Assembly: GCA_946402475.1 (NCBI GenBank)
Contig: CAMIWP010000022.1
Coordinates: 1-9,656, forward strand
Direction of reading: 5' to 3'
DNA length: 9,656 nucleotides
From: an uncultured Selenomonadaceae bacterium
Lineage (GTDB): Bacteria > Bacillota_C > Negativicutes > Selenomonadales > Selenomonadaceae
Shown here: piece after piece, positions 1 to 6,233 of the stretch
How the letters are laid out: each line of letters begins with the position of its first letter
Position numbering within the stretch: the first letter of the stretch is position 1
The notes under the pieces: model-generated
Databases searched by the model: none
What the model was told of the DNA's origin: nothing
The model's input: the letters and a program-made list of their open reading frames with translations, nothing else
Program-made: the position numbers and the translations under genes

Positions 1-56
1 GGGGTCGCCGCCAGATAAAGAGTTCCCGGCCCCGTTCCTTCATTCTCTGCACTCAT
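1..56 (-). CDS. rsmI: 16S rRNA 2'-O-methyltransferase RsmI, N-terminal fragment
   Basis: Only the first 18 complete codons are in the window; the gene runs off the left edge. Reading from the ATG at 56 gives MSAENEGTGPGTLYLAATP. The GTLYLAATP stretch matches the start of RsmI (YabC/YraL), where a T-L-Y-x-x-x-T-P-I-G-N-L motif opens the tetrapyrrole-methylase-like SAM domain. RsmI methylates the 2'-O of C1402 in 16S rRNA at the decoding centre. The start overlaps the end of yabB by 17 nt, and a GGAGG lies 15 nt upstream, longer than ideal spacing. Bacillus has yabB, yazA, then rsmI (yabC); here the GIY-YIG gene yazA is missing between them. The identification rests on few residues plus gene order. 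The other ATG nearby (43, overlapping the yabB stop) gives a frame that does not resemble RsmI. Confidence 0.72.
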   Translation of the reverse strand, partial: MSAENEGTGPGTLYLAAT

Positions 57-783
57 AGATTCGCAAAACTTCCTCCGTATACCCGCCGTCCGGCTCGTGC
101 ACCACGAGGGGCGGCAGCACCTTCAAACCGCCGGAAACGGCGCCCACCACGGCTTCCACCAGCATCATGTTCGGCGCCCTGCCCTCCCTCGGCTGAATCA
201 TCCGAAGGCGCTTCGCCTCCATCCGATGTTCATGAAGGGCCACCATGATCTCTCCCAAGCGCTCCGGCAGATGCACCATGGCAAAAACGCCCCGAAAGCG
301 CAGGGCATAGCGGGCGGCGCTCACCACGTCCTCAAGAGTTGCCGTAAACTCATGCCGGGCGCAGGCAATACCGTCCCGCAGGCTCGCCTTCCCCTGCCGG
401 ACCGGGCGATAGGGCGGATTCGACAAGACCACGTCAAAACGCTCCGCCGGATACAACTCCCGGATCTTCCGAAGATCCCCTTCATAAATGGAAATCTTCT
501 TCTGAAGCCCGTTGAGACGGACATTCCTCCGCGCCAGATCCGCCGTCACAGGATTCAGTTCCATGGCGTCCACATGACCCACTTCATCGGCAATGATAAG
601 GGGAATCACCCCCGTTCCCGTGCCCAGTTCCAGCACCCGCTGCCGTCTCTTCCAACGGGGAAAATGGGCGAGCAACACCGCATCCAGGGAAAAGCAGAAT
701 TCCTGCCTATTCTGGATGATGCGTCGCCCGCTTCTCATCAGATCATCAAGTCGTTCCCCGTCCCTGAGTTTCACCGGTTTCAT
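40..783 (-). CDS. yabB: tRNA1(Val) A37 N6-methyltransferase-like protein (YabB/TrmN6 family)
   Basis: A 247-residue class I SAM-dependent methyltransferase. The SAM-binding motif I is LELGTGTG at residues 51-58, the acidic end of strand 2 is in DAMELNP (about 72-78), and the catalytic NPPY motif of N6-adenine methyltransferases is at 122-125, typical of the YfiC/TrmN6 and YabB group. The N-terminal stretch RIIQNRQEFCFSLDAVLLAHF is the usual family opening, in which F-x-x-D-A-V-L-L precedes the Rossmann fold. E. coli TrmN6 methylates A37 of tRNA1(Val); the substrate of the Gram-positive homologues is inferred from that. The ATG overlaps the ricT stop as ATGA, so translation is probably coupled. 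Length and motifs look complete. Confidence 0.88.
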   Translation of the reverse strand: MKPVKLRDGERLDDLMRSGRRIIQNRQEFCFSLDAVLLAHFPRWKRRQRVLELGTGTGVIPLIIADEVGHVDAMELNPVTADLARRNVRLNGLQKKISIYEGDLRKIRELYPAERFDVVLSNPPYRPVRQGKASLRDGIACARHEFTATLEDVVSAARYALRFRGVFAMVHLPERLGEIMVALHEHRMEAKRLRMIQPREGRAPNMMLVEAVVGAVSGGLKVLPPLVVHEPDGGYTEEVLRIYECRE

Positions 784-1943
784 TCGACACTCATGGTCTT
801 TCCCGCATCGGCACCGTCGCTTCCCTGACTACGGATCCCTTCCTTTGGTTTCCGCCCTCGCCTGTCACGCCGACTGCGGTTTCGTCCATCCCGGTCCCGC
901 AATTCCTTGCCCTCACGCTTCTCCTTCTCATCGTGACGAGGCCTGCGTTCCCGGTGTTCCCTTGTTTCCTTTCCTTCCTTGTGTCCCCTCTCCCTTTTCC
1001 CTTTCGAGGAAGAACGGTCCGAGCGGCTGGTGCGATCCCTGCGCCCATGATGATGGAACTCGCCGTCTCCGTGTCGTTCCGAGGACTTCTCCTCGCCTTT
1101 CCTTCCGTCCTCCTCCGAGGAGTTTTCCTCCTCTTTTTCGATGACATCTTCCCAAGATGCCACCACGGTTTTTCCGTCATCCAGAAGGAGGGTCGCCGTG
1201 CGTCGCTGCCCGTTGACAGAGATGACTCTGCCCTCCCCTTCCACGGAAACCACGCGGCTGCCCGGTTTCGGCTCTTGGATCACCACCCGTTTATGGCAGT
1301 TCTCCTCATAGCACTCATTTTCATATTTCAAACAGCACATAAGCCGCCCACAGATACCAGAGATCTTCGCAGGATTCAGGGAAAGGTTCTGTTCCTTGGC
1401 CATGCGGATGGAAACCGGCTCAAAATCCCCCAGAAAAGAAGCGCAGCAAAGTGGTCGCCCGCAACCGCCGATTCCTCCCATGAACTTCGCCTCGTCCCGG
1501 ACTCCGATCTGACGAAGCTCAATGCGGGTGCGAAAAACCGACGCCAGATCCTTTACCAGCTCCCGAAAATCAATGCGACCATCTGCCGTGAAGTAGAAGA
1601 CGATCTTGTTTACATCAAAGGTGTACTCCACATTCACCAACTTCATGGGAAGCCGGTGCTCTGCAATCTTCTTGTTGCAGATATCAAAAGCTTCCTTCTC
1701 CCTTTCCTTGTTTTCCAAAACCCTGTTCTTATCCGCCTCGGAGGCCTTCCGCTTCACCACCTTCAAGGGAGGGTTCACCGCGCAGTCCTCCACTTCCTTG
1801 GGACCGATGACGGTATGTCCGTACTCAATGCCTCGGGCCGTCTCCACAATGACATCATCCCCTTGGGCGATCTCAAGGCGTCCTGGGCTGAAATAATAGA
1901 TCTTTCCCGCTTTCTTGAAGCGGACTCCTATGATTGTCTGCAA
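780..1943 (-). CDS. ricT: RicT/YaaT, PSP1-domain protein with a long charged C-terminal tail
   Basis: A 387-residue protein of the PSP1 (YaaT) family. In B. subtilis RicT acts with RicA and RicF in a complex that carries [4Fe-4S] clusters, binds RNase Y and affects mRNA maturation, biofilm formation and sporulation. The conserved region covers roughly residues 1-268. It contains the diagnostic cysteines in GGCGRPLCC (159-167) and CGRLMCC (198-204), with further Cys at 211 and 216. The start codon is TTG at 1943, preceded by GGAGG with 8 nt spacing; no suitable ATG gives the conserved MQTIIGVRF opening. Residues about 269-387 are an added tail rich in R, K, E, D, S, G and H and predicted disordered by composition; B. 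subtilis YaaT is about 275 residues and lacks it. The gene sits 14 nt after holB and overlaps yabB by 4 nt. No ricA or ricF gene is in the window. Confidence 0.93.
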   Translation of the reverse strand: MQTIIGVRFKKAGKIYYFSPGRLEIAQGDDVIVETARGIEYGHTVIGPKEVEDCAVNPPLKVVKRKASEADKNRVLENKEREKEAFDICNKKIAEHRLPMKLVNVEYTFDVNKIVFYFTADGRIDFRELVKDLASVFRTRIELRQIGVRDEAKFMGGIGGCGRPLCCASFLGDFEPVSIRMAKEQNLSLNPAKISGICGRLMCCLKYENECYEENCHKRVVIQEPKPGSRVVSVEGEGRVISVNGQRRTATLLLDDGKTVVASWEDVIEKEEENSSEEDGRKGEEKSSERHGDGEFHHHGRRDRTSRSDRSSSKGKRERGHKEGKETREHRERRPRHDEKEKREGKELRDRDGRNRSRRDRRGRKPKEGIRSQGSDGADAGKTMSVE

Positions 1944-1957
1944 CTATCCTTCCTCCA

Positions 1958-2950
1958 TTAGTCCCTAATCCGTATCAAAAAGCCCTCCATGAGCAAACGC
2001 TGATTCACATTGGCCTGCAAGCGGCGCTGATATTCCCTCACCAGTCGCAGCAGAGAGAAGATCCGTCCCTCAGGAAACTCCGGCAACATATCCAAAAGAG
2101 CCGAGCGAAGCCCCCGATGATAGAGAAGCCCGCTGTCACCGCCGTCATAGAGCACCAACATGTCCCGCAGAAGCATGCTGAGATGCATGAACCACTCGGA
2201 AAGCCCTTCGCGCTCCATATCTCCCATGGCCTTGCTCCGATGCCACACCGCTTCCATATCCATTTGCCCCAGTTGTTCCAGGAACTCCCTGGCATCCTCC
2301 CGCAACTTCAGGCCGCCTCTTTCGTGAAGGGCAACGGCCCGACCCATGCTGCCGCCGGAGAGGCATGCCAGTTCCCTCGCCTCATCCTCCGAAATGCCGC
2401 GCCTCTTCAAAAGCTCTGCCATCGTCTCCGGGGAGAGCATCCGAAAGGATATGGGCACACACCGAGAGAGAATGGTGTCCAACAGAGATGTGCGCGAGCT
2501 TGCCACCAGCAGGAAGGTCACCTGTCCCACAGGTTCCTCCAGCGTTTTCAGCAGGCAATTTTCTGCGGCCTCGTTCATGCGATCCGCTCCGTCCATCACA
2601 ACCACTCGTCCCTTGGAAAGAATGGGCAATCGCGCGATCTCCGTCTGCATAGCCCTCACCTGCTCAATGCGGATAATAGGAGTCGCCTTTCCCTTTCCTT
2701 CGGGACGCACCTCGAAATAATCCGGATGGCTGTCCTGTGCAAGGGCTCGACAGGAAGGACAGGTTCCGCAAGGACCGTCCACATGCTCGCATAACAAAGC
2801 AGCGGCAAGTGCCTGAGCTGCCCGACACTTGCCGACTCCTTCAGGACCCGTGAACAGCAGGGCATGGGGGAGCATTCCCTCCCGAAGCATTTGCCGCAAA
2901 CGGCCGATATTCTCTTCTTGCCCCAGAATCCCTTCCCAGTGAATATCCAT
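1958..2950 (-). CDS. holB: DNA polymerase III, delta' subunit
   Basis: A 330-residue clamp-loader subunit of the replicative polymerase. The N-terminal AAA+ module shows the opening HWEGILGQEENI, a P-loop GPEGVGK at 35-41, and a four-cysteine zinc site at C54, C61, C64 and C67. It also has VVVMDGADRM (117-126) in the Walker B position, LLKTLEEP (133-140), and the SRC sensor/arginine-finger motif at 162-164. The residue after the P-loop lysine is Cys42 rather than Ser/Thr. That fits the known picture of delta' as a subunit that does not hydrolyse ATP but supplies the arginine finger to its neighbour. The C-terminal half (about 210-330) is the helical collar region. Its ATG overlaps the yaaR stop by one base (TAATG), so the two are likely translationally coupled. 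The position between yaaR and ricT is conserved in Firmicutes. Confidence 0.93.
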   Translation of the reverse strand: MDIHWEGILGQEENIGRLRQMLREGMLPHALLFTGPEGVGKCRAAQALAAALLCEHVDGPCGTCPSCRALAQDSHPDYFEVRPEGKGKATPIIRIEQVRAMQTEIARLPILSKGRVVVMDGADRMNEAAENCLLKTLEEPVGQVTFLLVASSRTSLLDTILSRCVPISFRMLSPETMAELLKRRGISEDEARELACLSGGSMGRAVALHERGGLKLREDAREFLEQLGQMDMEAVWHRSKAMGDMEREGLSEWFMHLSMLLRDMLVLYDGGDSGLLYHRGLRSALLDMLPEFPEGRIFSLLRLVREYQRRLQANVNQRLLMEGFLIRIRD

Positions 2951-3402
2951 TACAGGTAGAGATCCAGCAACATGCCGCGGATGGCATCATGGCTCGCGAG
3001 GATGTCCAGCCGTTTCGCCTGACCCAACCGTATCTTCTCCGCCATGTCCTCCAACTTCTTGTCGATCTTCCTCACGGTCGTATAGACCTTCTGCCGTCCC
3101 ATGCGATCCCATCCCGACCTGGTGTTCATGTCGTACATACGGGACACGGCCTCTCCCACGAAATTCTTGATGAGGGTGCGGTATTCCTTGAGCTCGTCAT
3201 AAGTAGGTGTCACGGAAAGTTTCGCCCCCTGATTGTCGATCTGGCGCAGGAGTTTCTCCATCTGCTCCTCGGTCAGCCCTTCTTCCTGGTCAAAGAGCTC
3301 CATGGAGAATTCCGCTCCCGGCTCCTGCACGCTTCCGCCGCTGTCCCTCATCCGCAGTATCGTGGGCGCCTGCCCAGGATAATTGCTTATCTTCACTGCC
3401 AC
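2950..3402 (-). CDS. yaaR: YaaR-family protein (DUF327)
   Basis: A small, mostly helical cytoplasmic protein of unknown function that sits directly upstream of holB in many Firmicutes. I place the start at the GTG at 3402, preceded by AGGTGG five nt away. This gives 150 residues, close to the family size of about 146 in B. subtilis. The family core is visible from the middle on: LLRQIDNQGAKLS, then YDELKEYRTLIKNFVGEAV, a tryptophan in RSGWDRMGRQ, and the C-terminal RLDILASHDAIRGMLLDLYL. A GTG two codons further in (3396) is an alternative start. The reading frame stays open to 3480, but those extra 26 residues are encoded largely by the repeat copy at 3454-3524 and do not look like YaaR, so I leave them out. 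It appears to be the first gene of the operon. Confidence 0.85.
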   Translation of the reverse strand: MAVKISNYPGQAPTILRMRDSGGSVQEPGAEFSMELFDQEEGLTEEQMEKLLRQIDNQGAKLSVTPTYDELKEYRTLIKNFVGEAVSRMYDMNTRSGWDRMGRQKVYTTVRKIDKKLEDMAEKIRLGQAKRLDILASHDAIRGMLLDLYL

Positions 3403-3450
3403 TATTACCACCTGCTTCCGGACAATATCAAAATAGGATAACTCAATAAA

Positions 3451-3456
3451 ATTATA
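3451..3456 (-). promoter_or_regulatory. Possible -10 box of the yaaR operon, at the edge of a repeat copy
   Basis: On the minus strand the end of the first repeat copy reads GCGTTATAATTTT, so a perfect TATAAT lies about 48 bp upstream of the proposed yaaR start. No good -35 match stands 16-18 bp further upstream, where the sequence is the repeat's central hairpin. The element could be a weak or activator-dependent promoter, or a chance AT-rich junction. An alternative reading uses the repeat's TTGCGT as a -35 with TATCCT 16 bp downstream. Confidence 0.3.
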
Positions 3457-3524
3457 ACGCAATTGTTCAAATTTCGCCACAGGCGAAATATTCTAATCAG
3501 CGTTTCGACGGGCTTGTCCCCGTC
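3454..3524 (+). repeat. Structured repeat, copy 1 (71 bp)
   Basis: First of two head-to-tail units. Features in order: terminal AACGC at 3456-3460; AATTGTTC; a perfect 8-bp hairpin ATTTCGCC/GGCGAAAT (3471-3478 with 3482-3489, loop ACA); GCGTT at 3500-3504, which can pair with the terminal AACGC; then a second hairpin GACGGG/CCCGTC (3507-3512 with 3519-3524). The first 40 bases are identical to copy 2. It lies between ubiX and yaaR. Confidence 0.9.
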
Positions 3525-3594
3525 ATAACGCAATTGTTCAAATTTCGCCACAGGCGAAATATTCCAATCGGCGTTTCGACGGACTCACACCGTC
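3525..3594 (+). repeat. Structured repeat, copy 2 (70 bp)
   Basis: Second tandem unit, starting exactly 71 bp after copy 1. The central hairpin is ATTTCGCC/GGCGAAAT (3542-3549 with 3553-3560). AACGC is at 3527-3531 and GCGTT at 3571-3575. The distal hairpin is shorter and differs in loop and length from copy 1: GACGG/CCGTC at 3578-3582 and 3590-3594. The last two bases overlap the ubiX stop codon, so the repeat abuts the end of that gene exactly. Confidence 0.9.
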
Positions 3595-4162
3595 AATTCC
3601 CCTTCGGATTCCAGGGGCGCAAGCCGGCGTACTCGATCCCAAACTGCATGAAGGCCTTACCCAGGATGTGCTCCACTTGCTTTTCCACGGTATCAGCGCC
3701 GTTGTAAAAAGTGAGCACCGGGGGAAGGATCACACATCCCGCCTCTGCCGCCTCCCGAAGATTCCTCAGATGGATGCGGGACAGGGGCGTCTCCCTGGGC
3801 ACGAGAACCACCTTTCTCCCTTCCTTCAGGCACACGTCCGCCGCCCGCAGGAGCAGGTTCTCCGAAAAACCGGAGACAATCCCCGCCACCGTCTTCATGC
3901 TGCAGGGAAGAACGATCATCCCCTCCGTCCGAAAAGAGCCGCTGGAAATCACCGCGCCCATATCCTCCGGATCATAGGCTTCATCCGCCAACGCCCTTAC
4001 CTCCTCCGGGGAAATCTTCGTCTCCTGCCCGAGGGTCTCCACCGCTCCCCGAGTCATGACAAGGTGGCTCTCCACCTCATCCATCCCCCGCAGCGCCCGC
4101 AGAAGCTCAACCCCCATAATGACACCGCTGGCACCCGTGATGCCCACTATCAATCGCTGCAT
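3593..4162 (-). CDS. ubiX: Flavin prenyltransferase UbiX (Pad1 family)
   Basis: UbiX joins dimethylallyl phosphate to reduced FMN, producing the prenylated flavin cofactor used by UbiD-type decarboxylases. Starting at the ATG at 4162, which has AGGGGG 5 nt upstream, the protein is 189 residues, the same as E. coli UbiX. Family marks: LIVGITGASG at 4-13 (FMN phosphate loop), ETHLVM-like ESHLVMTRGA at 31-40, SSGSF at 73-77, LPCSMKT at 85-91, LLLRAADVCLKE at 103-114, VPRETPL at 121-127, and LPPVLTFY at 146-153. An upstream in-frame ATG at 4192 would add ten residues but has no ribosome site and lies in the divergent promoter region. No ubiD is visible in the window, so the client decarboxylase must be elsewhere. 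The gene is transcribed away from the SDR gene. Confidence 0.95.
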   Translation of the reverse strand: MQRLIVGITGASGVIMGVELLRALRGMDEVESHLVMTRGAVETLGQETKISPEEVRALADEAYDPEDMGAVISSGSFRTEGMIVLPCSMKTVAGIVSGFSENLLLRAADVCLKEGRKVVLVPRETPLSRIHLRNLREAAEAGCVILPPVLTFYNGADTVEKQVEHILGKAFMQFGIEYAGLRPWNPKGN

Positions 4163-4172
4163 CGCGTCCCCC

Positions 4173-4200
4173 TTGACACCTTTTATCCCCATGGTAGAAT
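4173..4200 (+). promoter_or_regulatory. Sigma-70-type promoter for the SDR gene
   Basis: A perfect TTGACA (4173-4178), a 16-bp spacer, and TAGAAT (4195-4200) point toward the dehydrogenase gene. The predicted transcript would start near 4207, leaving a leader of about 29 nt that contains GAAGGAGG at 4221-4228. The promoter overlaps the upstream edge of ubiX, so the two divergent genes may affect each other. Confidence 0.7.
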
Positions 4201-4235
4201 TAAGGAAAAAACTTCACGAGGAAGGAGGCATCTCC

Positions 4236-5003
4236 ATGCTGATCGCCATTGTCACCGGGGCCTCCAGCGGCCTTGGCAGGGAATACGTCCGCGCCCTGGA
4301 CCGAAGAGAACTGGACGAGATCTGGGTCATCGCCCGCCGCCGGGAGCGGCTGCAGGCGCTGGCAACGGAAACCGCCACACCCCTCCGCATCTTGGCCTGC
4401 GATCTCACGGAACCTGCCGTACTTCACGCCATTGGAGAGGAACTGGCAAAAAACCATCCCATCGTGAAATATCTTATCAACGCCGCTGGCTTTGGGAAGA
4501 TCGGGAGTTTTTCCGACATTCCCTTGGAAGAGGTCTGCGCCATGATCGACCTCAACTGCCGGGCAGCCGTGGCCGTCACCCAAATGGCCCTCCCCTACAT
4601 CCCACCCACGGGACGGATTCTGGAAATCTGTTCCTGTGCCGCCTTCCAGCCCATTCCTTTCCTGAACGTCTACGCCGCCTCGAAATCCTTTCTGCTCCGC
4701 TACAGCCGCGCCCTTCGGACAGAACTCGCGCCAAAGGGCATCCACGTCACGGCGGTCTGTCCCTATTGGATACGGGATACAGAATTCATTCCGAAGGCCC
4801 GGGCCACGAAGAATCCCTCCTACATCGAGAACTTCCCCTTTCCGCAGGAATGCGAGGACATCGTCCTCCGCTCTCTGCGCGCTGCGGAAAACAACCTGAG
4901 CGTCGTCACTCCGGGGCTCATGCCCTTCCTGCACCGCGTCCTTTCCAGCCTCCTTCCCCACAGCTTCATGATGGTCGCCGGCAGAATATTCCATCGAGGC
5001 TGA
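4236..5003 (+). CDS. Short-chain dehydrogenase/reductase (SDR), substrate unknown
   Basis: A 255-residue classical SDR with a Rossmann fold. The cofactor loop is TGASSGLG at 7-14. ARRRERL at 33-39 after strand 2 places several arginines where NADP(H)-preferring enzymes have them. CDL at 55-57 is the usual adenine-ring motif, and NAAG is at 82-85. The catalytic residues are Asn107 (LNCRA), Ser133 (ICSCAA), and Tyr146/Lys150 in YAASK. The start is the ATG at 4236 with GAAGGAGG seven nt upstream; an open frame continues upstream to 4056 inside ubiX and is not used. The C-terminal part (about 223-255) is hydrophobic with SLLPHSFMMVAGRIF, which may form a lid or membrane-proximal helix. The family cannot be narrowed to one substrate from sequence alone. 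It is convergent with the next gene. Confidence 0.88.
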   Translation: MLIAIVTGASSGLGREYVRALDRRELDEIWVIARRRERLQALATETATPLRILACDLTEPAVLHAIGEELAKNHPIVKYLINAAGFGKIGSFSDIPLEEVCAMIDLNCRAAVAVTQMALPYIPPTGRILEICSCAAFQPIPFLNVYAASKSFLLRYSRALRTELAPKGIHVTAVCPYWIRDTEFIPKARATKNPSYIENFPFPQECEDIVLRSLRAAENNLSVVTPGLMPFLHRVLSSLLPHSFMMVAGRIFHRG

Positions 5004-5067
5004 TTTCTCGCCCCCATGTCTGCAACGGCCCGCCGAATCCGCGCCCATCGCCTTCGGCAACCGGATG

Positions 5068-5958
5068 TTATGCCGCCTCCATGAGCATCTGCAAGCGCTG
5101 GCGCAAGAGCTCAAAATCCCGCAACTGGCCTCCGAGGAGACGTATGTCCTCGGCAAAATTCCCGGTAAGGTTCACCTCGGAATCATCGAGAAAGAGCTCA
5201 TCCTCGTCATCGCTGTCCTGTCCTTCACTGGACGTTATGTGGTAATGGGCATTGGCCAGCATGCAGGCAATTTCCGAAATACGGACGGACAAATCTTCCA
5301 TACGCTTGGAAAGCTGTTCCTCCGCTCCCTTGTCCATCTGCGCCTTCAACGCCATCCGTTCCTTGTGCATCTCCTTCTCGTAGTACTCCGCAATCCCGGT
5401 GAGAAGCCGTCCTGCAGATTGCACGGAAGCTGCTCGCCGCCCGGCGATGATCTTCACGTCATTCCGCAGACAGAAGCGATACTTTTCGGAAAAGAGCGTC
5501 TGGCTCCCCATCATGCAGTCCACGCCCACGATGTAACGAGCTTTTCGAAGCATGCGGAGAACTTCCTTCCTGGGCTGTTCCCAGAAAGAAATTGGCCGGA
5601 AGTACAAGTTCAGCATGCCCCGCTCCCGGCATTCCCGAATCAGTAAATTCGTATAAGCCAGATGATTATTGAACACATAGACATCCGTCGCAGGGGGGAT
5701 CCTTGCAATGGCGTCGAAAAACACTTCCGTCGGGTGCAGGTCAAACACGAAAAGCTGCTCCTTCGGGATCACGTGGGACAGGATCTCTTCCTGTGTCGTG
5801 GCACAGATGTAGAGGGACTCCGGATCCACGCCCTTCACTTGCTCAGTGGTAATCGTCTCAATGGGAATCGCTCCTTCGAGGAAAGATTCCGTAATCCTTT
5901 TGATCTCACCAGCGATGAGCGCATCACTCCCCACCGCCATGAGCCTGAGTTCACGCAT
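5068..5958 (-). CDS. Unrecognised protein, possibly two-part with alpha/beta N-terminus and coiled-coil, acidic C-terminus
   Basis: I do not recognise this 296-residue protein. The N-terminal half (1-175) alternates predicted strands and helices: LRLMAVG, ESLYICAT, EQLFVFDLHP, TDVYVFNN, ARYIVGVDC, VKIIAGRR. This resembles a Rossmann-like or receiver-like sensory fold. Residues about 187-240 are charged and helical with coiled-coil character. Residues 246-262 are very acidic (SEGQDSDDEDELFLDDS). The C-terminus (267-296) is a Leu/Arg-rich helix. There is no signal peptide or membrane segment. The start chosen is the ATG at 5958, behind AAAGGATGGAGAAGG. Earlier in-frame ATGs at 6006 and 6042 exist, but the region from 6026 up is the repeat and 5959-6006 shows no domain. 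A sensory or adaptor role is only a guess; no DNA-binding domain is seen. Confidence 0.75.
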   Translation of the reverse strand: MRELRLMAVGSDALIAGEIKRITESFLEGAIPIETITTEQVKGVDPESLYICATTQEEILSHVIPKEQLFVFDLHPTEVFFDAIARIPPATDVYVFNNHLAYTNLLIRECRERGMLNLYFRPISFWEQPRKEVLRMLRKARYIVGVDCMMGSQTLFSEKYRFCLRNDVKIIAGRRAASVQSAGRLLTGIAEYYEKEMHKERMALKAQMDKGAEEQLSKRMEDLSVRISEIACMLANAHYHITSSEGQDSDDEDELFLDDSEVNLTGNFAEDIRLLGGQLRDFELLRQRLQMLMEAA

Positions 5959-6022
5959 CCTTCTCCATCCTTTCCTGATGCATATTTCAACACTCTTCGC
6001 CTCCATACAATCCTTCGATTTT

Positions 6023-6028
6023 ATTATA
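6023..6028 (-). promoter_or_regulatory. Possible -10 box at the edge of repeat copy 3
   Basis: As at yaaR, the repeat end on the minus strand reads GCGTTATAATAAAA, giving TATAAT about 65 bp upstream of the start of the 296-residue gene. No convincing -35 element stands at the right distance. It is listed because the same arrangement occurs twice in front of unrelated minus-strand genes. Confidence 0.3.
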
Positions 6029-6096
6029 ACGCAATTGTTCAAACTTTGCCATAGGCAAAGTATTCCAATTGAGCGTTTCGAAGGGCTTGACCTGTC
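6026..6096 (+). repeat. Structured repeat, copy 3 (71 bp)
   Basis: Same architecture and orientation as copies 1 and 2 but diverged. The central hairpin is ACTTTGCC/GGCAAAGT (6043-6050 with 6054-6061, loop ATA). Compared with ATTTCGCC/GGCGAAAT it has two base-pair changes, each compensated on the other arm. The outer pairing is the longest of all copies: AACGC (6028-6032) with GCGTT (6073-6077), and AATTG (6033-6037) with CAATT (6066-6070). The distal GACGGG hairpin of copy 1 is degenerate here. Confidence 0.88.
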
Positions 6097-6119
6097 CTAA
6101 CGCAATTGCGATGCGTTAG
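6097..6119 (+). repeat. Truncated fourth repeat unit, now a perfect 8-bp hairpin
   Basis: TAACGCAATTG recurs at 6098, exactly 71 bp after the same bases of copy 3, so a second tandem unit begins here as at 3454-3594. Its middle is missing, and what remains joins directly to a GCGTT end. The product is CTAACGCA/TGCGTTAG (6097-6104 with 6112-6119, loop ATTGCGA). No T-run follows on either strand, so it is not a typical terminator. Confidence 0.75.
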
Positions 6120-6125
6120 CTATAG

Positions 6126-6151
6126 CTCGGGAATTTCCATTTCATCCCGAG
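6126..6151 (+). repeat. Inverted repeat upstream of the 104-residue gene
   Basis: CTCGGGA (6126-6132) and TCCCGAG (6145-6151) form a perfect 7-bp stem around a 12-nt loop. It lies 82 bp before the ATG at 6234. AAAAA follows on the plus strand, so it is not a plus-strand terminator; on the minus strand the T-run would come before the stem. It could be an operator or part of a leader. No clear promoter is seen between it and the gene. Confidence 0.5.
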
Positions 6152-6233
6152 AAAAACATCCTGTGGGGAAGGAATTCGCTCCTGTACCGACGAACCTTCT
6201 ACACAAGAAACATTACAAGGAGCGTGCCCCACC

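Noticed and set aside
3403..3480. N-terminal extension of YaaR
   Set aside because: The extra residues are encoded mostly by repeat copy 1; the GTG at 3402 has a ribosome site and gives the normal family length.
3454..3594. Two tandem repeats of 71 bp as a CRISPR fragment
   Set aside because: The units are directly adjacent, vary in their distal third, and have no unique spacers; no cas genes are present.
5004..5067. Terminator between the convergent SDR and 296-residue genes
   Set aside because: No stable stem with a T-run could be seen in the 64 bp gap.
3668..5245. 525-codon open frame on the plus strand
   Set aside because: It runs antisense to ubiX and then out of frame through the SDR gene, with Arg/Pro/His-rich low-complexity translation.
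5959..6042. N-terminal extension of the 296-residue protein
   Set aside because: The part from 6026 is repeat sequence and the rest has no domain; the ATG at 5958 has a good ribosome site. The ATG at 6006 cannot be fully excluded.
6027..6119. Integron attC-like sites (TAACGC ... GCGTTA)
   Set aside because: The AACGC/GCGTT ends recall attC cores, but there is no integrase, no cassette layout, and the repeats lie at gene ends and starts of ordinary housekeeping genes.
6097..6151. Two hairpins as a terminator pair
   Set aside because: Neither has a T-run on its 3' side on either strand.
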